Assembly: GCF_900099965.1 (NCBI RefSeq)
Contig: NZ_FNDJ01000014.1
Coordinates: forward strand, 124,001 to 188,000
Origin: Nonomuraea jiangxiensis
Lineage (GTDB): Bacteria; Actinomycetota; Actinomycetes; Streptosporangiales; Streptosporangiaceae
Reading direction: 5' to 3'
Length of the DNA: 64,000 bases
Position 1 is the first letter of the stretch. The number at the start of each line of letters is the position of its first letter. Under the pieces are notes generated by a model. That model did not search any database and was not told where the DNA came from. It saw only the letters and a program-made list of their open reading frames with translations. The position numbers and the translations under genes were made by a program. Below are positions 50,264 to 58,747 of the stretch, one piece after another.

Positions 50264-50337
50264 GCGCCGCTAGCTCAGTTGGTCAGAGCAGCTGACTCTT
50301 AATCAGCGGGTCCGGGGTTCGAGTCCCTGGCGGCGCA
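50264..50337 (+). tRNA. tRNA-Lys (anticodon CTT)
   Basis: 74-base cloverleaf. The acceptor stem GCGCCGC (50264-50270) pairs with GCGGCGC (50330-50336), discriminator A. The D arm is around TAGCTCAGTTGGTCAGAGCA. The anticodon arm is GCTGA-CTCTTAA-TCAGC with CTT in the middle, and the T arm carries GGGGTTCGAGTCCC. CCA is not encoded. It reads AAG, the main lysine codon here. Confidence 0.96.
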
Positions 50338-50348
50338 CTTTTCTTTGT

Positions 50349-50380
50349 CTGGGCACTTTCACCGCGGTGAGGGTGCCCAG
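50349..50380. terminator. Hairpin after tRNA-Lys
   Basis: CTGGGCAC (50349-50356) pairs with GTGCCCAG (50373-50380), and TCACC/GGTGA pair inside it. It lies 11 bases after the tRNA, which is preceded by a short T-rich run, and before the convergent deaminase stop, so it can serve both. Confidence 0.7.
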
Positions 50381-50395
50381 AGTCGTTTCCGGGGC

Positions 50396-50824
50396 TCAGA
50401 CGTAGTAGCCCTCGACGGGGACCCTGGCCTCGTCGTAGAGGGCGGGACCCTCCGTCGGAGGGTCGGCGAAGGCGCTGCCCGGCGGCTTGAGGCCGTCGAG
50501 CTGCTCACCCGACAGGGCGTAGACGACGCGGCCGAGGCCCGAGCGGGCGATGGCGCCGGCGCACATCCCGCACGGCTGGCAGCTCGTGTACATCGTGGTG
50601 GTGGCCGCGGTGGCGGGGTCGAGCTCGCGGGCCGCCCAGCGGGCCAGTTTCAGCTCCGGGTGCGCGGTGATGTCGCGGTCGGTGAGCGAGGTGTTACGCT
50701 CCTCGACCAGGATCGTGCCGTCGGAGGCGGCCAGCAGCGAGCCGAACGGCGGGTTGCCGGCGGCGCGGGCGGAGGCGGCCAGCTCGATGGCGCGCCGCAG
50801 GAGTCTCTCGTCGTCGTGCGTCAC
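50396..50824 (-). CDS. Nucleoside deaminase (CMP/dCMP deaminase family)
   Basis: Zinc-dependent hydrolytic deaminase, 142 residues. The zinc and proton-shuttle motif is present as TAHPELKLARWAA (H-x-E at about residues 54-56) and SCQPCGMCAGAIARSG (two Cys near 83-86). NPPFGSLLAASDGTILVEER supports a guanine/cytosine deaminase or TadA-like member; the C-terminus (DPPTEGPALYDEARVPVEGY) fits the guanine deaminase-like type. GTG 50824 is chosen over the upstream frame. It lies close to nucleoside hydrolase, so base salvage is a shared theme. Confidence 0.9.
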   Translation of the reverse strand: MTHDDERLLRRAIELAASARAAGNPPFGSLLAASDGTILVEERNTSLTDRDITAHPELKLARWAARELDPATAATTTMYTSCQPCGMCAGAIARSGLGRVVYALSGEQLDGLKPPGSAFADPPTEGPALYDEARVPVEGYYV

Positions 50825-50935
50825 TGTCGCTCCTGGAGTCTCGGGATGGGGCGTCAGTTGTCGGAGTCTAGGGGGCATCGGCTGTCAGAGGTTCCAGGGG
50901 CGCCGGCTTCCGAGGGCGGCACGACGTGCCGGATC

Positions 50936-51796
50936 TCAGGAGTCCTGGAGGCGGCGGATCATCGCCTGCTTGGCCACGGCGAACTCCTCGTCGGTCAGGA
51001 CGCCCGAGCGATACAGCTCGCCGAGCTCGGCCAGGCGGCGCAGAATGGCGTCGTGCGCGTCATCGGCGCCGGGCGGCGGCGCGGGCGGCAGCTCGGCCAC
51101 GTGCCGCGGCATGCGGGCCAGCACGGCCGCGGCGACCAGGGCGGTCGCGCCGCCGAAGCGCTGGATGCCCCAGCACACGCAGTGCGGGTCCTTCTGCGGG
51201 GTCGGCGCGGTTCTCTCGCCCTTGATCCGGAAGCGCAGCGTTCCGTAGCCCATGCCGGACTGCGGCCGCCACTCCACGCCCGCCAGCTCGGACAGCGCGA
51301 AGTCCTGCGGCCCGGACTTCTGCTTGTCGGAGCCGGCGAACCCGTTCCACTCCAGCCTGACCCGCTCGCCGTCGAACAACGCGGTGCCGTCGCCCGCCGT
51401 GGCGGTGATGGGCACGTTCGGGCCGGGCAGCAGGAAGTCCTCGCAGGGTCCGGCGGGGGTCTGGTAGACGAGCAGCATGTCGCGGATCTCGTCGGCGAAG
51501 TATTCGGCGGTGCCCGAACGGTTTTTCGGCACCGACAGCCGGTACGGGTCAGCGGGCGGCCCCAGCGCCCCGGCCACCACGTCGGACAGAGGGTCGGCGC
51601 CCTTGCGCAGGCGCAGGCGTACGTGCCCGCCCTTGCGCCCCGGCTCGAACGCCACCCCGGCGATGGCCTCCAGCGGGACCACGACCTCACCCAGCGTCCG
51701 CCGTAACTCGTGGATGTCGTTGTCGCTGCCGGGCACGATGCGCAGGACTTCCCCGTTGAACGTCCACGAGCCGTCGGGCACGGCGATCTCGGTCAT
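50936..51796 (-). CDS. DUF4429 domain protein with C-terminal SHOCT motif
   Basis: 286-residue protein of unknown function. Two DUF4429 PH-like repeats are visible: residues about 5-110 (GSWTFNGEVLRIVPGSDNDI; KGGHVRLRLRKGADPLSDV) and about 135-215 (TALFDGERVRLEWNGFAGSD; YGTLRFRIKGE). The last 35 residues form a SHOCT helix pair (ILRRLAELGELYRSGVLTDE then EFAVAKQAMIRRL). Such proteins may bind membranes or oligomerise. It is divergent from the HD hydrolase gene with 29 bases between starts. Confidence 0.85.
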   Translation of the reverse strand: MTEIAVPDGSWTFNGEVLRIVPGSDNDIHELRRTLGEVVVPLEAIAGVAFEPGRKGGHVRLRLRKGADPLSDVVAGALGPPADPYRLSVPKNRSGTAEYFADEIRDMLLVYQTPAGPCEDFLLPGPNVPITATAGDGTALFDGERVRLEWNGFAGSDKQKSGPQDFALSELAGVEWRPQSGMGYGTLRFRIKGERTAPTPQKDPHCVCWGIQRFGGATALVAAAVLARMPRHVAELPPAPPPGADDAHDAILRRLAELGELYRSGVLTDEEFAVAKQAMIRRLQDS

Positions 51797-51825
51797 ATTG
51801 TCAGCCTAGGACAGGGAGGAGCGGG

Positions 51826-52407
51826 ATGGAGATCTTCACGAGCTGGCCGTCCTGGAAACAGGCGGAGGGCCCGTTGGGCAAGGCGCTCCCACCGACGACC
51901 GTGGAGCTGCTGCGCGAGGCGGTGGCGTTCGCCGGGCGGTGCCACGGGGTGCAGCAGCGGCCCACCGGGCGGCCCTACGTGGAGCACCTGCTGGAGGCGC
52001 TGGAGGTGGCCGTGGTCGGCGCCGGGGTGGCCGACAGGGACGTCCTGGTGGCCACCGTGCTGCACGACGTCCTGGAGGACACGTTGTGCACCGAGGCGGA
52101 GGTCGCGCGGCGGTTCGGCCCGCGGGTGGCGGCGCTGGTGCGATGGGTGACCAAGCCGCCGGGCACGATGAAGGCCGACTATCTGGCCTCGCTCGTCAAG
52201 GCGCCCTCCCAGGCCGTGCTCGTGAAGCTGGCGGACCGGGTGAGCAACGTGCAGGAGTTGCAGCGGATGCCGTGGCGGTTCCAGCGGCGCTACTACCTGG
52301 AGACGGTCGCGTACATCATGCCGTTGGCCGGGGCGCATCCGTGGTTCGCCCGCTGGTACGCGGAGTGGCGGGAGCACTGGCGGCGGGTGGAGCGCTGGCC
52401 GGGTTAG
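51826..52407 (+). CDS. HD-domain phosphohydrolase (RelA/SpoT-like HD, small)
   Basis: 193-residue protein with an HD metal-dependent phosphohydrolase domain: RPTGRPYVEHLLEALEVAVV (His ligand), LVATVLHDVLEDTLCTEAEV (HD at about residues 86-87), and VLVKLADRVSNVQELQRMPW (last Asp). This arrangement matches the ppGpp hydrolase domain of SpoT/MESH1, without synthetase, TGS or ACT domains. A small alarmone hydrolase is plausible but unproved. ATG 51826 follows GGAGCGGG. The stop overlaps that of the convergent GntR gene by four bases. Confidence 0.85.
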   Translation: MEIFTSWPSWKQAEGPLGKALPPTTVELLREAVAFAGRCHGVQQRPTGRPYVEHLLEALEVAVVGAGVADRDVLVATVLHDVLEDTLCTEAEVARRFGPRVAALVRWVTKPPGTMKADYLASLVKAPSQAVLVKLADRVSNVQELQRMPWRFQRRYYLETVAYIMPLAGAHPWFARWYAEWREHWRRVERWPG

Positions 52408-53114
52408 CCGCGGATCCTGGCCACCCGGTTGCGTACGCCCTCGAAGTGCGCGTGCACCGCCGCCACGGCGGCCGCCCGGTCGCAGGCGAGTACGGCGGTG
52501 TAGATGTCGCGGTGCCGCCTGGCCACGTCGCCGGGCGGCTCGTCGGGGGAGCCGAGGGCGTCGCGCAACTTGTCGTACACGTCCCAGAAGGCCCCCAGCA
52601 GCTGGCTCACCAGGGGGTTGCCGAGCGGCCGGTAGAGCAGGTCGTGGAAGAGGCGGTCGGTTTCCGGCGAGACCAGCCCCGCCTCCGCCTCGGCCTCCAT
52701 CCTGGCGATGACCTCGGCGACCGAGGTCAGGTCGGCCGCCGGCTCCAGGTCGATGAGGCGCCCCACCAGCCCGCTCTCCAGGATCTCGCGGATCTCGATG
52801 AGGTTGACCAGGTGGTTCTTGCCGTTCTGCAGGGTGATGCGGCTGTGGAAGGTCAGCTCGTCCACCAGGCCCGCCAGTGACATGCGGCCTACGAACATGC
52901 CGAATCCATGCCGGATGTCCACGATGCCGACGGCCTGCAGGGCCTTGAGCGCCTCCCGGATCGAGTTCCGGCTGACGTGGAGCTCCTCCATGAGCTCCGA
53001 CTCGGTGGGGAGGGGATCTCCGGCCACGAGCCCGCGCGTGACAATGAGGTTCTTGACGCCCTCTTGGGCCTCGGTGGCACGGCTCTGCCGTGCAGGTCGC
53101 GGGACGGTGGCCAT
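52404..53114 (-). CDS. GntR-family transcriptional regulator, FadR subfamily
   Basis: 236-residue regulator. The winged HTH (residues about 15-85) includes GDPLPTESELMEELHVSRNS and IREALKALQAVGIVDIRHGF. The all-helical FCD effector domain follows (LIEIREILESGLVGRLIDLE; HRDIYTAVLACDRAAAVAAV with metal His). FCD proteins sense carboxylic acids. ATG 53114 has GAGAGGGG upstream; the longer frame to 53180 is unlikely. It diverges from the ABC importer/DapA-family gene set across a region with a clear promoter and dyad, so it should control their expression. Confidence 0.93.
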   Translation of the reverse strand: MATVPRPARQSRATEAQEGVKNLIVTRGLVAGDPLPTESELMEELHVSRNSIREALKALQAVGIVDIRHGFGMFVGRMSLAGLVDELTFHSRITLQNGKNHLVNLIEIREILESGLVGRLIDLEPAADLTSVAEVIARMEAEAEAGLVSPETDRLFHDLLYRPLGNPLVSQLLGAFWDVYDKLRDALGSPDEPPGDVARRHRDIYTAVLACDRAAAVAAVHAHFEGVRNRVARIRG

Positions 53115-53157
53115 GAAGAATCCCCTCTCTAATACGTAACATTCCGGAAATCTTCGG

Positions 53158-53222
53158 TTGACCGAGGAGTGTTTCGGCATCTAGCGTCCACCTTACGCAA
53201 AAGGACATGGGATGTCCCATGT
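53158..53222 (+). promoter_or_regulatory. Promoter and downstream dyad operator of ABC importer operon
   Basis: TTGACC (53158-53163), 18-bp spacer, TAGCGT (53182-53187). Just downstream is ACATGGGA-TG-TCCCATGT (53205-53222), a perfect inverted repeat overlapping the expected start of transcription. A repressor there would act as a roadblock. The GntR protein encoded divergently is the likely binder. Confidence 0.6.
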
Positions 53223-53267
53223 TCTACGTCGGGCCACGATCAGCGGCCTGATTTGAAGGAGGCATCC

Positions 53268-54875
53268 GTGAGCTCTGACTTCAGCCGCCGCGACTTCCTG
53301 CGTTACAGCGGCGCGACGGGTGCGGCGGCGTTCATCGCGGCCACCCTTTCCGCCTGCGCCGGGGGCCCTGCCTCGACCGGGTCGGTCGGCGCGGGAACGA
53401 ACAAGGATCTGATCACCGCCGTCATCGGATATGGCAACGACCAGAGCTGGGACCCGACGCAGACCGCCTCGGCCTTCGCGGTGGCCGGGATCAACCACAT
53501 CTACGAGGGTCTGCTCGACACCGACCCGATCACCCGGGAGCCGTACCCGGCGCTCGCGACCGCGCTGCCCGCCGACCTGAACGCGACCACCTGGTCCTTC
53601 ACCCTCAGGGACGGCGCCAAGTGGCACGACGGGCAGCCGGTGACCGCCGACGACGTGGTCTTCACCTTCCAGCGCATTCTCGACCCCGAGGCGAACGTGC
53701 TGACCGGCAACTTCTTCCGGACCTGGCTGGAGGAGGTGAAGAAGGTCGACGACCGCACGGTGGAGCTGGTCTTCAAGCTCCCCTTCCCCGACGCCGCGCC
53801 CCGGCTGACCATCGCCAAGATCATGCCACGGCACGTGTTCAGCCAGCCGGGGGCCTGGGACCAGGCCAAGGGCGGCAAGGCGGTGGGCTCGGGGCCGTAC
53901 CGGCTGAAAGCGCACAACCCCAAGTCCAACACCAGCTTCGAGGCGTTCGACGGCTACAACGGGCCGCGTCCGGCCACGGTCAAGCAGATGAACTGGCTGA
54001 CGATCGTGGACCCCGCCGCCCGGGTGGCCAAGATCTCCGGCGGCTCGGCCGAGGCGCAGATCGCCGACAACATCCCGTACGCCAACGTCGAACAGCTCCA
54101 GAAGCAGGGGCTGACGGTCGAGGGCGGCAAGGGCATGAACCACATGTTCCTGATGTTCAACACCGGCGCCAAGCCCTTCGACGACGTACGGGTGCGCCAG
54201 GCCCTGCACTACGCGATCGACAAACAGAAGATGATCGACGTGGCGCTCAAGGGCCACGGCACGGCCTCCAGCTCCTTCCTCAACGAGGGCCACCCCGACC
54301 ACCAGCGGGCCTCGGTCGTCTACGACTACGACCCGGACAAGGCCAGGGCGCTGCTGAAGGAGGCGGGCGTCAGCGACCTGACGATCAAGCTCATGGCCGT
54401 GAACGTGAGCTGGATCGTGGACTGCCTGCCCACCATCGCCTCCTCCTGGGAGGCGGTCGGGATCAAGACGACGCTGGAGCCGCAGGACACGGCCGCGCTG
54501 TTCACCAAGATGGACCAGTTCCAGGACTACCAGGTGGTGGCGGCGGCCTCGAACCCCAACCAGTTCGGCATCGACGCCGACCTCATCCTGCACTACAACT
54601 ACGTGCCCGGCGGCCTGTGGATGAAGTACGCCCACTGGGACGGCACCGAGGACGCCAAGAAGCTGTTCGCGATGATGGACGAGGCGAGCAGGGCCACCGA
54701 CAAGGCACAGAAGACCGACCTGATCCACAAATATCTGGACTTCGTGGCTGAGCAGGTCATCCTCTACCCGGTGGTCCACAACGAGCTGATGACCGCCTGG
54801 GACCCGAAGAAGCTGTCCGGCGTCCGCGCCCAGCCGTACCCGGGCGTCAACCTGCTGCAGGTCAAGCGGACATGA
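53268..54875 (+). CDS. Peptide-class ABC transporter substrate-binding protein, Tat lipoprotein
   Basis: SBP_bac_5 (DppA/OppA) family solute receptor, 535 residues. A twin-arginine signal (SRRDFLRYSG) runs into a lipobox, ATLSAC, so export is probably by Tat with lipidation of the Cys near residue 30. Family blocks are WDPTQTASAFAVAGINHIYE, TWSFTLRDGAKWHDGQPVTA followed by DDVVFTFQRILDP, and VRVRQALHYAIDKQKMIDVA (about residue 310). GTG 53268 has GAAGGAGG six bases upstream. Permease genes follow with 4-bp overlaps. The ligand may be a peptide, but sugar acids are also carried by this class. Confidence 0.93.
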   Translation: MSSDFSRRDFLRYSGATGAAAFIAATLSACAGGPASTGSVGAGTNKDLITAVIGYGNDQSWDPTQTASAFAVAGINHIYEGLLDTDPITREPYPALATALPADLNATTWSFTLRDGAKWHDGQPVTADDVVFTFQRILDPEANVLTGNFFRTWLEEVKKVDDRTVELVFKLPFPDAAPRLTIAKIMPRHVFSQPGAWDQAKGGKAVGSGPYRLKAHNPKSNTSFEAFDGYNGPRPATVKQMNWLTIVDPAARVAKISGGSAEAQIADNIPYANVEQLQKQGLTVEGGKGMNHMFLMFNTGAKPFDDVRVRQALHYAIDKQKMIDVALKGHGTASSSFLNEGHPDHQRASVVYDYDPDKARALLKEAGVSDLTIKLMAVNVSWIVDCLPTIASSWEAVGIKTTLEPQDTAALFTKMDQFQDYQVVAAASNPNQFGIDADLILHYNYVPGGLWMKYAHWDGTEDAKKLFAMMDEASRATDKAQKTDLIHKYLDFVAEQVILYPVVHNELMTAWDPKKLSGVRAQPYPGVNLLQVKRT

Positions 54876-55831
54876 CCAGGGTCGCCAGGATGCTGCTACG
54901 GCGGCTCCTCATCCTGATCCCGCTGGTGCTCGGCGTGGTCGCGTTCGTGTTCGTGGTGATGCGCTTCTCCGGCGTCAAACCGGAGTACGCCTACTTCCAG
55001 GGCGCGAACCCGACCGCCGAGCAGATCCGCCAGTTCCAGATCGAGAACGGCCTGCTGGACCCGCTACCCGTCCGCTACGTCCGATTCGTCGCCGAGCTGG
55101 CCCAGGGCGACCTGGGCACCAGCGTGCTCACCAAGAAACCGGTGATCGAGTCGGTGATGACCGCGCTGCCGCTGACGTTGCAGCTCACGTTCCTCGGCCT
55201 GGCGGTCGCGGTGGTGCTGGCACTGGCGTTCGGCGTGACGGCTGCCCTGTTCCGGGATCGCTGGCCCGACCAGGTCATCCGCATGGTGTCGCTGATCGGC
55301 GTGGCGGCACCGGCGTTCTGGCTGGCCCTGCTGATGATCCAGTGGCTGGCCGTCGGCGAGGGGCTCTTCCCGACCGGCGGTTACATCAACCCGGCCGACT
55401 CGATGACCGGGTGGCTGCAGTCGATGACGCTGCCCGCCCTGTCGCTGTCGCTGCCGATCGCCGCCCAGCTCAGCCGCATCATCCGCACGTCGATGGTGGA
55501 GGAGCTGGATCGGGACTACGTGCGTACCGCGATCGGCAGCGGGCTGCCGCCGATCGTGGTCGTCGGCCGGAACGTGCTGCGCAACGCCCTCATCAACCCG
55601 CTGACCGTGCTGGGCCTGCGGGTCGGCTACCTGATCGGCGGCACCGTGGTCATCGAGACGATCTACGGCCTGCCCGGCATGGGGCAGCTCATGATCAACG
55701 CCGTGCGCGACGGCGACCCGGCCGTCGTCCAGGGCGTGGTGCTGACGATCGCGCTCGGCTTCCTGGTGGTCAACCTGGTCGTCGACATCCTCTACCTGCT
55801 GGTCAACCCCCGGCTCAGGAGCGCGGCATGA
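54872..55831 (+). CDS. Peptide-class ABC transporter permease (DppB type)
   Basis: Inner-membrane permease, 319 residues with six helices. It begins MLLRRLLILIPLVLGVVAFV, has the periplasmic FQGANPTAEQIRQF and GLLDPLPVRYVRFVAELAQG segments typical of DppB, and ends with the EAA coupling loop in RTAIGSGLPPIVVVGRNVLR and LIGGTVVIETIYGLPGMGQL. It overlaps the binding-protein gene upstream and the fused permease-ATPase gene downstream by four bases each. Confidence 0.95.
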   Translation: MTRVARMLLRRLLILIPLVLGVVAFVFVVMRFSGVKPEYAYFQGANPTAEQIRQFQIENGLLDPLPVRYVRFVAELAQGDLGTSVLTKKPVIESVMTALPLTLQLTFLGLAVAVVLALAFGVTAALFRDRWPDQVIRMVSLIGVAAPAFWLALLMIQWLAVGEGLFPTGGYINPADSMTGWLQSMTLPALSLSLPIAAQLSRIIRTSMVEELDRDYVRTAIGSGLPPIVVVGRNVLRNALINPLTVLGLRVGYLIGGTVVIETIYGLPGMGQLMINAVRDGDPAVVQGVVLTIALGFLVVNLVVDILYLLVNPRLRSAA

Positions 55832-57765
55832 GACCTGGACTGACAAAGCGGCTGTCCCGCCCGGGGGTGGGTTTCCGCCGGCTGAAGCCTCTGTCGTGGG
55901 TCGCGGTCGGCGTCGTCGCCGTGGTCGTGCTGGGCGCGCTGCTGGCGCCGCTGATCGCGCCGCACTCGCCGTACTTCCAGGAGGTCGCCGGCGGCGGCCC
56001 GTCGGCCGAGCACTGGATGGGGCTCGACAGCGCCAACCGCGACATCCTGTCCAGGCTCCTGTACGGGGCCCGCTGGTCGCTGATCATCGGCCTCGGCGCG
56101 ACCGGGCTCGCCCTGGTGGCCGGGGCGCTCATCGGCGCGGTCGCGGCCACCTCGCGCCGGGCCGTGGACGAGACCCTGATGCGCCTGCTCGACGTGATCA
56201 TGGCCTTCCCCGGCATCGCGCTGGCCGCGGTGCTCGTGGCGGTGTTCGGCGGCAGCATCCCGGTGCTGGTCATGGCCATGGCCTTCCTCTACATGCCGTC
56301 CGTGGCCCGGGTCGTGCGGGCCAACGTCCTGGCCCAGTACGGCGAGGACTACGTCGCGGCCGAGCGGGTCATCGGCGCCCGCACGCCGCACATCCTCCTC
56401 CGGCACGTCGCGATCAACTGCGCGGCGCCGGTGCTGGTGTTCTGCACGGTCATGGTGGCCGACGCGATCGTGCTGGAGGCGTCGCTGTCGTTCATCGGCG
56501 CCGGCGTACGCCCGCCGAACCCCTCCTGGGGCAGCGTCATCGCCGACGGCAAGAACATGGTCCTGCTCGGCGGCTGGTGGGCCACGGTCTTCCCCGGCCT
56601 GCTGATCCTGGTCACCGTACTGGCCCTCAACATCCTGGCCGAAGGCATCTCCGACGCGTGGGCGGCCCCCGCCGCCCGGGCCGCCGCGCCCCGCAAGGAC
56701 GACGCCTTCGAGCAGGCCAGGCCCGGCTCCGGCGAGATCGTCGAGCTGCCGGGGCTGGCCGAGGCCGCACGCCGGCTGGCCGAGCGCGCCCGCCCGCTGC
56801 CGCAGGGCCCGCCGATCCTGGCGGTGGAGCGGCTGCGGATCGGGTTCGGCGACGGGGTCGACATCGTGGACGGCATCGGCTTCGAGGTACGGCCCGGCGA
56901 GGTGCTCGGCCTGGTGGGCGAGTCCGGCTGCGGCAAGTCGCTGACCGCGCTGACCATCATGGGCCTGCAACCCCGCGACGCCCGCGTCAGCGGCCACGTA
57001 CGCTTCGACCAGCGGGAGCTGATCGCGCTGCCACGCCGGGCCCGCCGCCGCCTGCTCGGCCACGAGATGGCGATGATCTACCAGGACGCCCTGTCCTCCC
57101 TGAACCCGGCCATGACCATCAAGGCCCAGCTCAAGCAGCTCACCCGCCGCGGCGGCCGGCGCAGCCCCACCGAACTGCTCGAACTCGTCGGCCTCGACGC
57201 CCGCCGCACCCTGTCGTCCTATCCGCACGAGCTGTCGGGCGGGCAGCGGCAGCGGGTGCTGATCGCGATGGCGCTCTCCCGCGAACCGAAGCTGATCGTC
57301 GCCGACGAGCCCACCACCGCGCTCGACGTGACCGTCCAGGCACAGGTCATCGAGCTGCTGCTGCGGCTGCGCGAGGAGCTCGGGTTCGCGCTGATCCTCG
57401 TCTCGCACGACCTCGCGCTGGTCGCCGACGTCACCGACCGGGTGGTCGTCATGTACGGCGGCCAGATCGTCGAGACCGGCACCACGGCCACCCTGGTCGG
57501 CGCGCCTGCCCACCACTACGCCCGCGGTCTGCTCGGCTCGGTGTTGTCGCTGGAATCGGGGGCCGAGCGGCTCACCCAGATCCCCGGCGTGGTGCCCGCG
57601 CCCGCGGACTTCCCCGCCGGATGCCGGTTCGCCGACCGGTGCCCGATGGTCACCGACGTGTGCCGGAGCGAACGGCCGGTGCTGGCGGGACCCGCCACGC
57701 ACACCGTGGCCTGCCACCATCCCGCACGGGACGTGGCTCATGAAGGGAGCGGGCAGCGTGCTTGA
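55828..57765 (+). CDS. Fused ABC transporter permease-ATPase (DppC-DppD fusion)
   Basis: 645-residue single polypeptide joining two normally separate subunits. Residues about 1-285 are a DppC permease (LSWVAVGVVAVVVLGALLAP; IGARTPHILLRHVAINCAAP as coupling loop; SLSFIGAGVRPPNPSWGSVI). After an acidic, proline-rich linker, residues about 330-645 are a DppD ATPase: Walker A GESGCGKSLTALTI, signature LSGGQRQRVLIAMAL, Walker B LIVADEPTTALD, and the C-terminal FADRCPMVTDVC cluster-like motif. The reading frame is continuous with no stop at the junction, so it is a genuine fusion. ATG 55828 overlaps the upstream stop. Confidence 0.93.
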   Translation: MRPGLTKRLSRPGVGFRRLKPLSWVAVGVVAVVVLGALLAPLIAPHSPYFQEVAGGGPSAEHWMGLDSANRDILSRLLYGARWSLIIGLGATGLALVAGALIGAVAATSRRAVDETLMRLLDVIMAFPGIALAAVLVAVFGGSIPVLVMAMAFLYMPSVARVVRANVLAQYGEDYVAAERVIGARTPHILLRHVAINCAAPVLVFCTVMVADAIVLEASLSFIGAGVRPPNPSWGSVIADGKNMVLLGGWWATVFPGLLILVTVLALNILAEGISDAWAAPAARAAAPRKDDAFEQARPGSGEIVELPGLAEAARRLAERARPLPQGPPILAVERLRIGFGDGVDIVDGIGFEVRPGEVLGLVGESGCGKSLTALTIMGLQPRDARVSGHVRFDQRELIALPRRARRRLLGHEMAMIYQDALSSLNPAMTIKAQLKQLTRRGGRRSPTELLELVGLDARRTLSSYPHELSGGQRQRVLIAMALSREPKLIVADEPTTALDVTVQAQVIELLLRLREELGFALILVSHDLALVADVTDRVVVMYGGQIVETGTTATLVGAPAHHYARGLLGSVLSLESGAERLTQIPGVVPAPADFPAGCRFADRCPMVTDVCRSERPVLAGPATHTVACHHPARDVAHEGSGQRA

Positions 57766-58747
57766 GTTGAAGGACGTGCACGTCGTCTACAAGGCCCGCT
57801 CCGGGGGCCTGTTCTCGCGCGACCGTGTCCACGCGCTGACCGCCGCGAACCTCACGGTCGACGCCGGCGAGACGGTCGGCGTCGTGGGGGAGTCGGGGTG
57901 CGGCAAGTCCACCCTGGCCAAGGTGCTGGTGGGGCTGGAGCGGCCGACCTCGGGCACCGTCGCCTACCACGGCCGGGACCTGTGGACGCTGGGCGAGTCC
58001 GAGCGGCGGACGCTGATCGGGACGGGCGTCGGGTTGGTCTTCCAGGACCCGTCCACGGCGCTCAACCGGCGGCTGCCGGTCAGGCAGGTGCTGCGCGACC
58101 CGCTCAACGTGCACCGCCGCGGCACCCCGGCCCAGCGCGACGCCCGCGTGCGCGAGCTGCTCGACCTGGTGGGCCTGCCGGCCGGGGTCGCCGAGGCGCT
58201 GCCGGGGCAGCTCTCCGGGGGGCAGCGCCAGCGCGTGGCCGTGGCCCGGGCGCTCGCGCTCGAACCCGCCCTGCTCATCGCCGACGAGCCCACCAGCGCG
58301 CTCGACGTGTCCGTGCGGGCCCAGATCCTCAACCTGCTGCTCGACCTGAAGGAGCGGCTCGGGCTGGCGCTGGTGTTCGTCTCGCACGACATCCAGACGG
58401 TACGCAGGATGAGCGATCGGGTGGTCACCATGTACCTCGGCCGGATCGTCGAGCAGACGCCGGCGCAGGCGGTGCCGCTGGGGGCCCGGCATCCGTACAC
58501 GCGGGCGCTGTTCTCGGCGACGCCCGGGCTGATCTCGCCGATCAACCCGATCCCGCTGGTGGGCACGGTGCCCTCGGCGACCAGGCCGCCCAGCGGGTGC
58601 CCGTTCCGTACGCGGTGCTGGCGGGCAGATGACCTGTGTGCGGCGGAGATGCCTGAGGCGCGAAGCGATGAGGGCCACCTCTTCCACTGCCATCACCCGG
58701 TGGCGGCGGGAGCCACCGATGTCGAGCTGATCCAGGAGCGTCCATGA
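57758..58747 (+). CDS. Peptide-class ABC transporter ATPase (DppF type)
   Basis: Second ATPase of the importer, 329 residues. Walker A VGESGCGKSTLAKVLVG (about residues 46-62), Q-loop VFQDPSTALNRRL, signature LSGGQRQRVAVARALAL, Walker B LLIADEPTSALD, and the OppF C-terminal GCPFRTRCWRADDLCAAEMP with Cys ligands for a possible [4Fe-4S] site. GTG 57758 has AAGGGAG eight bases upstream; ATG 57740 is an alternative with a longer overlap. It pairs with the ATPase half of the fusion. It ends overlapping the lyase gene by four bases. Confidence 0.93.
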   Translation: MLELKDVHVVYKARSGGLFSRDRVHALTAANLTVDAGETVGVVGESGCGKSTLAKVLVGLERPTSGTVAYHGRDLWTLGESERRTLIGTGVGLVFQDPSTALNRRLPVRQVLRDPLNVHRRGTPAQRDARVRELLDLVGLPAGVAEALPGQLSGGQRQRVAVARALALEPALLIADEPTSALDVSVRAQILNLLLDLKERLGLALVFVSHDIQTVRRMSDRVVTMYLGRIVEQTPAQAVPLGARHPYTRALFSATPGLISPINPIPLVGTVPSATRPPSGCPFRTRCWRADDLCAAEMPEARSDEGHLFHCHHPVAAGATDVELIQERP

